Below are positions 1-8,565 of a stretch of 48,729 nt of DNA, in pieces. Source of the DNA: Alphaproteobacteria bacterium (GTDB taxonomy: Bacteria > Pseudomonadota > Alphaproteobacteria > SHVZ01); assembly GCA_016869285.1 (NCBI GenBank), contig VGEN01000012.1, positions 1 through 48,729 on the forward strand, in the 5' to 3' direction. The notes beneath the pieces are model-generated. The model saw only the letters and a list, made by a program, of their open reading frames with translations, searched no databases and was not told the DNA's origin. Each line of letters begins with the position of its first letter. Position 1 is the stretch's first letter. The position numbers were made by a program, and so were the translations under genes.

Positions 1-333
1 GCGCTCATGGCTCAGCCCGATGCCCTGCTCGCGTAACCAGCCGCTGATCTGCTCGGGCGACCAGCGCATCTGGCGCAACTTCGCTTCGACCTTGCGCCGC
101 ACGGACGCCGTCAGCTTGCGGGGCTTATGTCGTATCGCCTGCCGCGCCTGAGCTTTTGTTTCTGCCTGCTTGAACCGATAGCCGCGTTGACCCCGATTGC
201 GGCGCAGCTCTCGGCTGACCGTGCTTTGGCTTAAACCCAAAACCCTGGCAATAGCTTCTTGGCAGGCACCGTCCTGGCTCAGCGCATAAATCTGGCAGCG
301 GTCCTCATATGTTACTCGCCGGTATCGGCTCAT
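1..333 (-). CDS. IS30-family transposase, N-terminal part (runs off the window)
   Basis: Reading the minus strand from an ATG at 333 gives 111 open codons to the window edge, beginning MSRYRRVTYEDRCQIYAL. Residues about 20-48 form a helix-turn-helix (QEAIARVLGLSQSTVSREL) followed by a basic stretch. A second motif, MRWSPEQISGWL, lies near residues 90-101. Both are the usual N-terminal DNA-binding features of IS30-type DDE transposases, which recognise the element's ends. The catalytic DDE domain would lie to the left of the window, so intactness cannot be judged. Base composition is less GC-rich than the chromosome to its right, as expected of a mobile gene. Family assignment is confident; the exact IS name is not. 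Confidence 0.88.
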   Translation of the reverse strand, partial: MSRYRRVTYEDRCQIYALSQDGACQEAIARVLGLSQSTVSRELRRNRGQRGYRFKQAETKAQARQAIRHKPRKLTASVRRKVEAKLRQMRWSPEQISGWLREQGIGLSHER

Positions 334-335
334 CA

Positions 336-363
336 GTAACCTCTCGTGAGTGCAAGAGGTTAC
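336..363. repeat. Inverted repeat upstream of the IS30-type transposase start
   Basis: GTAACCTCT at 336-344 and AGAGGTTAC at 355-363 are perfect 9-base arms around a 10-base loop, directly upstream of the transposase start at 333. It is probably part of the element's terminal or subterminal structure, so the right end of the IS lies near 363-366. Only one IS end is in the window, so neither the terminal repeat nor a target duplication can be confirmed. Confidence 0.5.
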
Positions 364-440
364 CCCTTCGCCCTTCCATAAAATTATGCACTGGCTACTT
401 GAATCCGCGGTTTCATAATGGTTCCAGAGGAGCGGATACC

Positions 441-680
441 ATGGCCAGTCACACGCTTAAGAATCTTCCTCCCGAGCTCCATCGGCGACTGAGGACGTCG
501 GCCGAGCGGAACCGCCGCAGCCTGAACCAGGAAGCGCAGGCAGTCCTGGAGTCGTACCTCGGGCCGCCGCGAGAGGAGGTCGATGCTCTGCTTGCCGACC
601 TTCGGCGGCTCCGCGCGGAGCATCCGATCCGGACCACCAACGCCGAAATCGACAGGCTAGAGCGGCAGGGGCGGGCGTGA
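441..680 (+). CDS. Ribbon-helix-helix antitoxin (FitA/VapB-like)
   Basis: A 79-residue protein starting MASHTLKNLPPELHRRL. The start at 441 is preceded by GAGG at 427-430, whereas the longer open frame upstream has no such site and runs into the IS end. The N-terminal pattern (short beta strand, then two helices with RRLRTSAERNRRSLNQEAQAVL spread over residues 14-36) matches FitA/Arc-type antitoxins, which bind their own promoter as dimers. The acidic/basic C-terminal tail (residues 45-79) would wrap the toxin. It overlaps the downstream PIN toxin by four bases (GTGA), indicating translational coupling. The neutralising role is inferred from family and arrangement. Confidence 0.85.
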   Translation: MASHTLKNLPPELHRRLRTSAERNRRSLNQEAQAVLESYLGPPREEVDALLADLRRLRAEHPIRTTNAEIDRLERQGRA

Positions 681-1084
681 TCGTCGCCGACGCAAACCTG
701 CTTGTTGCGCTCGTGATCGAATCGCCGAACACGGCGCTCGCAGAGGCCGTCCTGAGGAAGGCGCTTCGATGGTTCGCGCCGCCCGTCTGGCGGTCCGAAG
801 TTGCGAACATACTCGTCAACTACATTCGACGGGACGCTCTGCGTCCGGATAGCGCCTACCGACGATGGGAACGGATTTCCAAGATCCTCGGCGACGGGGA
901 GCGTGCGACCGATAGGATCCGCGTCTTCGAGCTGGCCTCCGCCAGCGGGTGCTCCGCCTATGACTGCGAATACGCGGCAGTTGCCGAAGCGCTCGGCATG
1001 CCTCTTCTGACTTTCGACCGTAAGGTGCTTCGCGCCTTCCCGCAGATCGCCGCAAACCCGGCAGCTTTCCTCGCGCGCGCCTGA
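677..1084 (+). CDS. vapC: PIN-domain toxin (VapC-like ribonuclease)
   Basis: A 135-residue PIN-domain protein starting with GTG inside the antitoxin stop. The four acidic residues expected of a Mg-dependent PIN nuclease are visible: Asp5 (VADANLLV), Glu41 (RSEVANIL), Asp96 (SAYDCEYAAVAEALG) and Asp114 (LTFDRKVL). VapC toxins cleave tRNA or rRNA when the antitoxin is degraded; the actual target here is unknown. Its stop abuts the convergent smc stop with no gap. Length and motifs are complete, so the pair looks intact although it sits beside an IS fragment. Confidence 0.9.
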   Translation: MIVADANLLVALVIESPNTALAEAVLRKALRWFAPPVWRSEVANILVNYIRRDALRPDSAYRRWERISKILGDGERATDRIRVFELASASGCSAYDCEYAAVAEALGMPLLTFDRKVLRAFPQIAANPAAFLARA

Positions 1085-4000
1085 CTACGCCCGCGTCAGG
1101 CGCTCCGCCTCGCGGAGGTCGACCGCGACGAGCTGGGAGATGCCGCGCTCGGCCATGGTGACGCCGTAGAGGCGGTCCATGCGCGACATCGTCATCCGGT
1201 GGTGCGTGATGATGATGAAGCGCGTGCCAGTCTCCTTGGCGATGTCCTCGAGCAGCGTGCAGAAGCGGTCGACGTTGGTATCGTCGAGGGCCGCATCCGC
1301 CTCGTCCAGCACGCAGATCGGCGCCGGATTGGTGAGGAAGACCGCGAACAGGAGCGACAGCGCCGTCAGCGTCGTCTCGCCGCCCGACATCAGCGACAGC
1401 ACCTGAAGCTTGGTCCCTGGCGGGCTCGCCATGATCTCGAGGCCGGCTTCGAGCGGGTCCTCGGAGTCGGTCAGCTTGAGGAAGGCACGGCCACCGCCGA
1501 AGAGGCGGGTGAACAGATCGCCGAAATGCGCGTTGACCTTGTCGAAGGACGCGAGCAGCCGCTCGCGGCCTTCGCGGTTGAGCGCGCCGATGCCGTGGCG
1601 AAGCCGCGCGATCGCCTGGACGAGGTCGCCGCGCTCGTTCTTCAAGCCGGCGATCTGCTCGTCGAGCTCGCGCATCTCCTCCTCGGCGCGGAGGTTGACC
1701 GGACCGATCTGCTCGCGCTCGCGCACCAGGCGCTGCTCCTTGTGCAGGAGCTGTTCCTCGGCCTCCGGGCCCTCGCCCTCGCCGAGCTCGGCCTGCTCCA
1801 GCGCCTGGTCGGGCTCGCATTCCAGCTTCTCGCGAATCTGCTGCGCCAGGCGCTGGACCGCGTCCTCGGCCTGGGAGACGGCGCCCTCGGCGCGGACGCG
1901 CATCTCGCGCTTCTCGGCAAGGTCTCGCTCGGCCTGCCTGAGCAGCCGATCCGCCTCGGCCAGCGCCGTCTCAGCAGAGATGACGCGGTCGCCGGCGGCG
2001 CGGCGCTCGGCTTCCGCCGCCTGGATCTCGTCGAGCGCGCGGGCACGCAGCTCCTTGAGCTCGGCCGGGCGCGAGGCCAGCCGCTCGATATCGGCCTCGA
2101 CCGCGCGGGCACGCTCTTCGAGCGCCGCGACCCGCGCCTGCGCGCCGGTCACGCGCTGGTCCCAGGAATGCCGTTCGAGGCCGATCTGCTCCAGCCGGCG
2201 CCGGCGGGCCTCGATCTCGGAAACCAGCCGGTCTCGCTCGCCGCGGAGCTCGATCAGCCGGGCCCGAGCCTCGGCCACCTCGACCCGGCGTTGGGCCAGC
2301 GCCTGGCGGGCGACGTCGAGATCGCCAAGCTGGCTCAGCTCGACTTGGCCATTCTCAAGCGCCGTCTCGCTCTCGATCCGGTCGGCGGCGAGCCGCTGCG
2401 AACGCTCTTCCAAGGCCGAGAGACGGGCGGTGAAGGCGGCGAGCTTCTGGCGCAGCGCCGCCTCGGCCCGGCGGGACTCGGCGACACGGGCAAAGCTCTG
2501 GCGGGCGGCTTCACGTGTCTCGCGGTCGCGCTGCGTCGCCGCCTCCGCCGCCATCCGCGCGGCGCCGAGAGCGCCAGCGGCTTCGGCGCGTTCGCTGTCA
2601 ATGCGGGCGCGCTCGGCCTGGAGCTCGTTCAGGCGGTTGCGCTGCTTGAGGCGCACGGCCGCTGCGGTCGGTGCACCGGGCGCCACCAGGAAGCCGTCCC
2701 AGCGCCAGAGACCGCCATCGCGGCCGACCAGTCGCTGTCCGGCCCTGAGCAGCGGCAGCAAGCGCGCTGCCTCCGTCGCGTCGGCGACGACGCCGATCTG
2801 CGCCAGACGGCGAGCCAGCGCCGATGGCGCGCGCACATGGGCGGCGAGCGGCACGACGCCATCCGGAAGAACCGGCGCACCGTCGAGCGGCGGCAGATCG
2901 GTCCAGCGGACCGGCCCCTCCGCCGCGATCGGCGCGGTCAGATCGTCGCCGAGGGCGGCGCCAAGCGCCGCCTCGAAGCCTGAGTCGACCTGAAGCGCGT
3001 CGACCGCCGGCGGCAGGTCGCCCGACTCCCCGGACGCCAGCAGCTCCGCCAGCGCCGACATCTCGGCACCGACGCGCGCGAGCGTCGTCTCGATCGCCTG
3101 GAGCGCCTCGCGCCGGCGCGCCTCCTCGGCGGCAGCGGCCTGACGCTGCTCCTCGGCGCGCTCGGCGGCAATGCGATCGGCCTCGGCTCTGACCTCGGCC
3201 TCCTGAACGGTATCGAGGGCGAGGGTAAGCTGGCGCTCGCTCCCGGCCTCTTCCTCGAGCCGCGCCTTCTCGGCCGCGACCTCGGCGGTCTCTGTGGCGA
3301 TGCGGCCGAGGCGCTGATCGAGATCGCGCGCCTGCCGCTCGAGCTGCGCCTGCCGGGCCTCGTTGTTGGCGAGGATCTGCGCCTGCTCGGAAACGAAGGC
3401 CTCGCCGGCCTCGCTGACGGCGGCGGCCTCTTGGAGCCGTGCCTCGGCCTCGGCACGCGCATCGGCCTCGCCGGCGCGCTCGCCTTCGAGGGCGGTACGG
3501 TGGTTGTCCAGGCGCACGAGGTTCACGCGGGCATCGTCGGCCAGCGCCTGCTCACGGCCGATGTCGGTCGCGATCTCTGTGCGGCGGGTCTCCGCCTCCT
3601 GGCGTGCCTCGGCGACCCGCCTTTCCTCGGCTGCGATCTCGGCCTCGGCGCGGCGTGCCTGGTCGAGATGCTGGATCGCGTCCGACTCGGCGTGGCGAAG
3701 CGGCGGCAAGCCGGCGGCGATCTCCGCCTGGCGCGTTGCCGCATCGGCGGCGACGCCGGCCAGCGCGCCGACCGAGCGATCAGCCTCGGCCAACGCCTGC
3801 TCGGCGGCCTGCTTGAGCAAGGTCACCTTGAGCCAGCGCACATGGGCAAGCTGCGCCTCGACCTTGCGAAGCTGCGTGCCGATATTGCGATAGCGGGTTG
3901 CTTGGCGTGCCTGGCGCTTCAGGCCGTGAAGCTGGCCGTCGAGGGCGATCAGCACATCCTCGAGCCGCGCCAGGTTCTGCTCGGCCGCGCGCAGACGCAG

Positions 4001-4543
4001 CTCGGCCTCATGACGGCGCGAGTGCAGGCCCGAGATGCCGGCGGCTTCCTCCAGCAGAAGCCGGCGGTCGGCCGGCTTCGCATTCACGAGCTGCGTGATA
4101 CGCCCCTGGCTCACCAGCGCCGCCGAATGCGCGCCGGTCGCGGCATCGGCGAACAACGTCTGCACGTCGCGGGCGCGGACTTCCCTGCCGTTGACGCGAT
4201 AGACCGAGCCGTGGCCGCGCTCGATCCGCCGGCTGATCTCGAGCTGGTCGGCGTCGTTGAAGATCGCCGGCGCCCTCTTCGCCTGATTGTCGAGCAGGAG
4301 CCCGACCTCGGCGAGATTGCGCGTCGGGCGCGACGCCGTGCCCTTGAAGATCACGTCGTCCATCTCGTCGCCGCGCATCTGGCGTGCCGAGGTCTCGCCC
4401 ATCACCCATTTGAGGGCTTCGACGAGGTTGGATTTGCCGCAGCCGTTGGGACCGACGACGCCGGTCAGGCCCGGCTCGATCGGCACATCGGTCTGGTCGA
4501 CGAAGGATTTGAAGCCGGAAAGCCGGAGGCTGACGAACTGCAA
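1085..4543 (-). CDS. smc: Chromosome segregation ATPase SMC
   Basis: A 1152-residue SMC protein, the usual bacterial length, which dimerises through its hinge and compacts or aligns sister chromosomes with ScpA/ScpB. The Walker A motif GPNGCGKSN lies at residues 31-39. Long coiled coils rich in Ala, Glu and Arg flank a globular hinge at about 500-640. The ABC signature LSLMSGGE is near 1049-1056, and Walker B CVLDEADAALDD near 1077-1087, followed by the H-loop region IITHH. The start is TTG at 4543, giving the conserved N-terminus MQFVSLRLSGFKSFVD. It is the last gene of a minus-strand run DUF721 - DsbA-like - smc, with a 33-base gap to the preceding gene. Confidence 0.97.
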   Translation of the reverse strand: MQFVSLRLSGFKSFVDQTDVPIEPGLTGVVGPNGCGKSNLVEALKWVMGETSARQMRGDEMDDVIFKGTASRPTRNLAEVGLLLDNQAKRAPAIFNDADQLEISRRIERGHGSVYRVNGREVRARDVQTLFADAATGAHSAALVSQGRITQLVNAKPADRRLLLEEAAGISGLHSRRHEAELRLRAAEQNLARLEDVLIALDGQLHGLKRQARQATRYRNIGTQLRKVEAQLAHVRWLKVTLLKQAAEQALAEADRSVGALAGVAADAATRQAEIAAGLPPLRHAESDAIQHLDQARRAEAEIAAEERRVAEARQEAETRRTEIATDIGREQALADDARVNLVRLDNHRTALEGERAGEADARAEAEARLQEAAAVSEAGEAFVSEQAQILANNEARQAQLERQARDLDQRLGRIATETAEVAAEKARLEEEAGSERQLTLALDTVQEAEVRAEADRIAAERAEEQRQAAAAEEARRREALQAIETTLARVGAEMSALAELLASGESGDLPPAVDALQVDSGFEAALGAALGDDLTAPIAAEGPVRWTDLPPLDGAPVLPDGVVPLAAHVRAPSALARRLAQIGVVADATEAARLLPLLRAGQRLVGRDGGLWRWDGFLVAPGAPTAAAVRLKQRNRLNELQAERARIDSERAEAAGALGAARMAAEAATQRDRETREAARQSFARVAESRRAEAALRQKLAAFTARLSALEERSQRLAADRIESETALENGQVELSQLGDLDVARQALAQRRVEVAEARARLIELRGERDRLVSEIEARRRRLEQIGLERHSWDQRVTGAQARVAALEERARAVEADIERLASRPAELKELRARALDEIQAAEAERRAAGDRVISAETALAEADRLLRQAERDLAEKREMRVRAEGAVSQAEDAVQRLAQQIREKLECEPDQALEQAELGEGEGPEAEEQLLHKEQRLVREREQIGPVNLRAEEEMRELDEQIAGLKNERGDLVQAIARLRHGIGALNREGRERLLASFDKVNAHFGDLFTRLFGGGRAFLKLTDSEDPLEAGLEIMASPPGTKLQVLSLMSGGETTLTALSLLFAVFLTNPAPICVLDEADAALDDTNVDRFCTLLEDIAKETGTRFIIITHHRMTMSRMDRLYGVTMAERGISQLVAVDLREAERLTRA

Positions 4544-4576
4544 TGATTTAGGCCTTGAACGAGAGGACGGGGGAGA

Positions 4577-5320
4577 TCACGCGCCGCCCGGAAGGGACTT
4601 CAGCAGCTTTTCGAAGGTCTCGAACGGCTCGGCGCCGCTGATCTTCTTGTCGCCGATGATGAAGGTCGGGGTCGAGTTGACGCCATGCGTCTTCTCGCCG
4701 TCGATGCGTGCCTGCGTGATCGTGTCCAGGAGCCTCGTGTCCTGGAAACAGGCGTCGACCGACGCCTGGCTCAGCCCGGCGAGCTTGCCGAGGTTGCCGA
4801 GCGCAACGAGAGGGTCCTTGGCGCGCGTCCAGTTGTCCTGCTGCTGGAAAAGCGTCTCGATCACGGCGAAGTAGCGATCGGACGGTGCGCAGCGCGCCAA
4901 GGCGGCGGCCCGGAGCGCGAGCCCGTCGAAGGGAAAGTCGCGATAGACGAGCTTCACCTTACCGGTGTCGATATAGGTCGATTTGAGCCTGGGCAGCGTC
5001 TCCTTGTGGAAGCGCGCGCAATGCGGACAGGTAAGCGATGCATATTCGATGATCGTGATCGGGGCTTCGGGCTTTCCGAGAATCCGATCTCCCTCGCGCG
5101 GGGCCGCCATCGGTGTCGCGGCCGGGGCGGGCGGTGTCGGCGAGAGTGGCGGAGTCCGGGCCGTCTGCGGTTCGACGACGCTCTGGCCACGCATCAGGAG
5201 ATACGCGCCGCCGGCGACAGCGGCAACCGCGACCGCACCACCCACGGCAATGATGACGGATCGACGAAGCAAGGCGCTCGACCTTTTCTGGAAGCGGCTA
5301 GAGAAGCCGCGGGCCTGCAC
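4577..5320 (-). CDS. Membrane-anchored DsbA-family thioredoxin protein
   Basis: A 247-residue protein with an N-terminal membrane segment (about residues 21-43), a Pro/Ala-rich linker (50-75) and a periplasm-facing thioredoxin fold of the DsbA/BdbD type. The redox motif is Cys98-Pro-His-Cys101 (LTCPHCARFH), and the cis-proline loop is NSTPTFIIG near the C-terminus. Such proteins form or shuffle disulfides in exported proteins. The start is GTG at 5320, with GGGAGG about 11 bases upstream; a later start would remove the membrane anchor. It sits between a DUF721 gene and smc, an arrangement common in alphaproteobacteria. The partner oxidant is not in the window. Confidence 0.9.
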   Translation of the reverse strand: MQARGFSSRFQKRSSALLRRSVIIAVGGAVAVAAVAGGAYLLMRGQSVVEPQTARTPPLSPTPPAPAATPMAAPREGDRILGKPEAPITIIEYASLTCPHCARFHKETLPRLKSTYIDTGKVKLVYRDFPFDGLALRAAALARCAPSDRYFAVIETLFQQQDNWTRAKDPLVALGNLGKLAGLSQASVDACFQDTRLLDTITQARIDGEKTHGVNSTPTFIIGDKKISGAEPFETFEKLLKSLPGGA

Positions 5321-5356
5321 TATAGGACCCGCCTCCCGAAGCCGGCAACCCGCGCG

Positions 5357-5845
5357 TTAAGCCTTTGGCTCTTTAGTTAGAATCGCACGACCCAAGCGCG
5401 CCAGCGCCTCTTTGAGCCGGGGGTCTCCGATTCTCTCGACGGTACGGTTCAGCTCGGCCTCGCCGGCGGCACCGAGCGCCCGCTTGCGTCGCCTAGGTCT
5501 TACGGCCGGCGCCGGCAGTCCCTGCGTCAGCTTGAGGCGCGAAACGGCAGCGTGGCCGAAATGCGCATTGATCCGTTCGACCACCGCCGGCTCCTGGTGC
5601 TGGAGCTCGAGCGCGAAGGCGCCGGCAACCCGCACATGCAGCACGCCGCCGCCCTCGCCGCGCGGGCGAGCGAGTCGCTCCGGCACCGTGTACCGCGCCA
5701 GGGCCTCGCCGACGATCGAGGCCCAGTCGAGCAGAAGCCGCGCTTCGGCAAATCCACGCCGGGCGACGGCCCCCTTGGTCACCGACGGCAGGGTCACGCC
5801 GACGGCGCGCATGCCGCCGCGGCGCGGCGCCTCTTTCTCGCTCAT
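5357..5845 (-). CDS. DUF721 (DciA-like) protein
   Basis: A 162-residue protein with the DUF721 core at about residues 30-105 (LLLDWASIVGEALARYTVPERL, then VLHVRVAGAFALELQHQEPAVVERINAHFG, split here). A basic, alanine-rich tail follows. DUF721 includes DciA, the replicative-helicase operator of many bacteria. Whether this alphaproteobacterial version loads DnaB is inference. It is the first gene of the minus-strand run leading to smc and is divergent from mutY across only 20 bases, with AT-rich -10-like sequence on both strands. Confidence 0.8.
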   Translation of the reverse strand: MSEKEAPRRGGMRAVGVTLPSVTKGAVARRGFAEARLLLDWASIVGEALARYTVPERLARPRGEGGGVLHVRVAGAFALELQHQEPAVVERINAHFGHAAVSRLKLTQGLPAPAVRPRRRKRALGAAGEAELNRTVERIGDPRLKEALARLGRAILTKEPKA

Positions 5846-5865
5846 GCCTCTATATTAGCGCGGCG
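5846..5865. promoter_or_regulatory. 20-base divergent intergenic core between DUF721 gene and mutY
   Basis: The gap reads TATATT (5851-5856) nine bases before the mutY ATG on the plus strand, and TAATAT (5857-5852) six bases before the DUF721 ATG on the minus strand. Both look like -10 elements. No good -35 is seen on either side. If they are used, both messages would have almost no leader. Neither gene has a well-placed ribosome site: AGAGG before the DUF721 gene is only one base from its ATG. Confidence 0.4.
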
Positions 5866-6921
5866 ATGGACCCGACCGTGATCCATGAAGCGCTGCTCGG
5901 CTGGTACGACCGCCACCGGCGCGTCTTGCCCTGGCGCGCGCGCGCCGGAGAGGTAGCAGACCCTTATCACGTCTGGCTTAGCGAGATCATGCTGCAGCAG
6001 ACGACGGTCAAGACGGTCGCCCCCTACTTCGTGGCGTTCCTCAAGCGCTGGCCGACGGTCGGCGATCTCGCTGCGGCGGAACTCGAGGATGTGCTGCGCG
6101 CCTGGGCCGGTCTCGGCTACTACGCGCGAGCCCGCAATCTGCACGCCTGCGCCCGTGCCGTCGCAGCGAAGGGCGGCGCGTTTCCGTCGAGCGAAGCCGA
6201 GCTGCGGGAGCTGCCGGGAATCGGCGCCTACACCGCCGCCGCAATCGCCGCGATCGCCTTCGACCGCCCGGCGATGCCGGTCGACGGCAATGTCGAGCGT
6301 GTGGTCGCGCGTCTCCTCGCCGTTGAGGACCCCTTGCCTCGTGCCAAGCGACGGCTGGCCGAGCTTGCCCGCGGCCTCACGCCGCAAGACCGCGCCGGCG
6401 ACTTCGCCCAGGCGATGATGGATCTCGGCGCTGGCGTGTGCACGCCGGCGAAGCCGCGCTGCATCCTCTGCCCGCTCGCCGAACCGTGCCGGGCGCGTGG
6501 CAGCGGCATCGCCGAGGAGCTGCCGGCGCGTAGCGCCAAGCCCCAACGACCCACGCGTCACGGCGTCGTCTTCTTCGCCACGCGCGCCGACGGCGCCGTG
6601 CTGTTGCGCAAGCGCCCCGAGCGCGGGCTGCTCGGCGGTATGACCGAGCTGCCGACTACGGAATGGCGCGGGCATGCCTATCCGGTCGACGAGACAATGG
6701 CGCTGGCACCGGCGCCGGCGGCGTGGCGGACGCTGCCGGGCCAGGTGCGCCACACTTTCACGCACTTCCATCTGGAGCTGACGGTAGCCATGGCCCGCAT
6801 CCCCGATACGCTCCCCGTCGAAGGGAGTTGGGTCGCGTTCGAGCGGCTCAGCGACGAGGCGCTGCCCTCAGTGATGCGCAAGGTCATCGCCCACGCGCTG
6901 AAGGCGACAGCGCGCAGCTAA
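5866..6921 (+). CDS. mutY: A/G-specific adenine DNA glycosylase MutY
   Basis: A 351-residue base-excision glycosylase that removes adenine mispaired with 8-oxoguanine. Catalytic Glu40 lies in LSEIMLQQT, the helix-hairpin-helix ELPGIGAYTAAAI at 115-127, and the essential Asp140 in PVDGNVERVV. The 4Fe-4S cluster ligands are Cys192, Cys199, Cys202 and Cys208 with the canonical 6-2-5 spacing. The C-terminal NUDIX-like domain (about 230-345), which senses 8-oxoG, begins near RHGVVFFATRADG. It converges with purH, the two stops being separated by five bases. All catalytic and cluster residues are present. Confidence 0.97.
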   Translation: MDPTVIHEALLGWYDRHRRVLPWRARAGEVADPYHVWLSEIMLQQTTVKTVAPYFVAFLKRWPTVGDLAAAELEDVLRAWAGLGYYARARNLHACARAVAAKGGAFPSSEAELRELPGIGAYTAAAIAAIAFDRPAMPVDGNVERVVARLLAVEDPLPRAKRRLAELARGLTPQDRAGDFAQAMMDLGAGVCTPAKPRCILCPLAEPCRARGSGIAEELPARSAKPQRPTRHGVVFFATRADGAVLLRKRPERGLLGGMTELPTTEWRGHAYPVDETMALAPAPAAWRTLPGQVRHTFTHFHLELTVAMARIPDTLPVEGSWVAFERLSDEALPSVMRKVIAHALKATARS

Positions 6922-6926
6922 TCCCG

Positions 6927-8510
6927 CTAGTGCCGGAAGTGGCGCTTGCCGGTGAAGACCATGGCGAGGTTGCGCTCGTCGGCCGCCGCGATGACCTCGT
7001 CGTCGCGCTTGGAGCCGCCGGGCTGGATCACCGCGGTCGCGCCGGACTCGGCGCAGGCGATCAGGCCGTCGGCGAAGGGAAAGAACGCATCGGAGCCGAC
7101 GACCGCGCCGATCGCCCGGCTCTTCGGCTCGCCGGCGGCCGCTGCCATCTCCGCCGCCTTCATGCCGGCGAGTCGGGCGGAGTCGACACGGCTCATCTGG
7201 CCGGCGCCGACGCCGACCGTGCGGCCGTCCTTCGCCAGCACGATCGCGTTCGACTTCACATGCTTGCAGACGGTGAAGGCGAAAAGGAGGTCGGCCAGCT
7301 CGGCCGATGTCGGCTGTCGCCTGGTGACGACGCGCACATCGTTGCCGCCGGTCCGCCCCGTGTCGCGGCTTTGCGCAAGGAGGCCGCCGGCCAGCGACTT
7401 CACCAGCAGGCCAGGCTGCCTCGGATCGGGAACGCCACCAGCGAGAAGGAGGCGCATCTGCGTCTTGCCCCTTAGCGCGGCGCGCGCTGCCTGATCGGCT
7501 TCAGGGGCGATCACCACCTCGGCGAAGAGCCCGGCGATCTGCTCCGCCGTCTCGGCGTCGAGCGGCCGGTTGGCGGCGATGATGCCGCCGAAGGCGCTGA
7601 CCGGATCGGCCGCGAGCGCGCGGCGATAGGCCTCGATCAGCGTGTCGGCGACGGCGACGCCGCACGGGTTGGCGTGCTTGACGATGACGATCGCCGGCCG
7701 GTCGAACTCAGCCACCAGCTCATAGGCGGCGTCGGTGTCGTTGAGATTGTTGTAGGAAAGCTCCTTGCCCTGCACCTGGCGCGCGGTGGCGACGCCGGGC
7801 CGGCGCTCGGATGTGGCGTAGAACGCCGATTCCTGATGCGGGTTCTCGCCGTAACGCAGCACCTCGATGCGCCGGCCGGCGACGACAATGCGTTCCGGAA
7901 AGCTCTCCCGGCGCTCGCCCGCCATCCAGGTGGCGATCGCCGCGTCATAGGCGGCGGTCCGCGCATAGGCTTCGCCAGCGAGCCGGCGGCGAAAGGCCAG
8001 GTGCGTGGCGCCGTCATTAGCCTCGAGCTCGGCGAGCAGCGCCGGATACTGCGAAGGGTCGGTCAGGATGACGACCGCGTCATGATTCTTGGCAGCCGAG
8101 CGCACCATCGAGGGGCCGCCGATGTCGATGTTCTCGATGCAGTCGTCGAACGGCTTGCCGGCCGCGACAGTCGCCTCGAACGGATAGAGATTGCTGACAA
8201 CGATGTCGATCGGCGGAATTTTCTGCGCTTCCATCTGCGCGCGATGCTCGGCGAGATCGCGGCGGCCGAGCAGCCCGCCATGAACTTTCGGATGCAAGGT
8301 CTTCACCCGGCCGTCGAGCATCTCGGGGAAGCCGGTGTAGTCGGCGACCTCGATCACCTTGAGGCCGGCGTCGGCGAGCGCCTTGGCGGTGCCTCCGGTC
8401 GACAGGAGCTCGATGCCGCGCGCCGCGAGAGCGCGCCCGAGATCGACAAGTCCCTGCTTGTCCGAGACGGAGAGGAGCGCCCTGATCGGGCGGATGAGGT
8501 CGAGGGTCAT
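6927..8510 (-). CDS. purH: Bifunctional AICAR formyltransferase / IMP cyclohydrolase PurH
   Basis: A 527-residue enzyme catalysing the last two steps of de novo purine synthesis: AICAR plus 10-formyl-THF to FAICAR, then ring closure to IMP. The N-terminal IMP cyclohydrolase (MGS-like) domain is residues 1-200 ([45 protein letters not shown]). The C-terminal transformylase domain carries the catalytic Lys-His of [10 protein letters not shown], and the protein ends in the family's typical FTGKRHFRH. The start ATG at 8510 has GGAG seven bases upstream, and that site lies inside a perfect inverted repeat (separate entry). The TAXI gene lies upstream on the same strand with a 55-base gap. Confidence 0.97.
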   Translation of the reverse strand: MTLDLIRPIRALLSVSDKQGLVDLGRALAARGIELLSTGGTAKALADAGLKVIEVADYTGFPEMLDGRVKTLHPKVHGGLLGRRDLAEHRAQMEAQKIPPIDIVVSNLYPFEATVAAGKPFDDCIENIDIGGPSMVRSAAKNHDAVVILTDPSQYPALLAELEANDGATHLAFRRRLAGEAYARTAAYDAAIATWMAGERRESFPERIVVAGRRIEVLRYGENPHQESAFYATSERRPGVATARQVQGKELSYNNLNDTDAAYELVAEFDRPAIVIVKHANPCGVAVADTLIEAYRRALAADPVSAFGGIIAANRPLDAETAEQIAGLFAEVVIAPEADQAARAALRGKTQMRLLLAGGVPDPRQPGLLVKSLAGGLLAQSRDTGRTGGNDVRVVTRRQPTSAELADLLFAFTVCKHVKSNAIVLAKDGRTVGVGAGQMSRVDSARLAGMKAAEMAAAAGEPKSRAIGAVVGSDAFFPFADGLIACAESGATAVIQPGGSKRDDEVIAAADERNLAMVFTGKRHFRH

Positions 8511-8515
8511 GGGGC

Positions 8516-8563
8516 TGCTCCGCGGCTGGGAACGCTACCTACAAAGGCGGCAGGCGCGGAGCA
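8516..8563 (-). promoter_or_regulatory. Inverted repeat that would cover the purH ribosome-binding site
   Basis: On the minus strand TGCTCCGCG (8563-8555) can pair perfectly with CGCGGAGCA (8524-8516), leaving a 30-base loop. The second arm contains the purH Shine-Dalgarno GGAG (8521-8518), seven bases before the ATG at 8510. If the hairpin forms in the message it would mask the ribosome site. No known purine-riboswitch pattern was recognised, so a regulatory role is inference. Confidence 0.4.
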
Positions 8564-8565
8564 AG

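Noticed and set aside
1199..2993. Long plus-strand open frames (594 and 527 codons) opposite smc
   Set aside because: They are antisense to a clearly conserved SMC coiled-coil region. The products are low-complexity Arg/Ala/Leu/Ser strings without domains, as expected of high-GC shadow frames.
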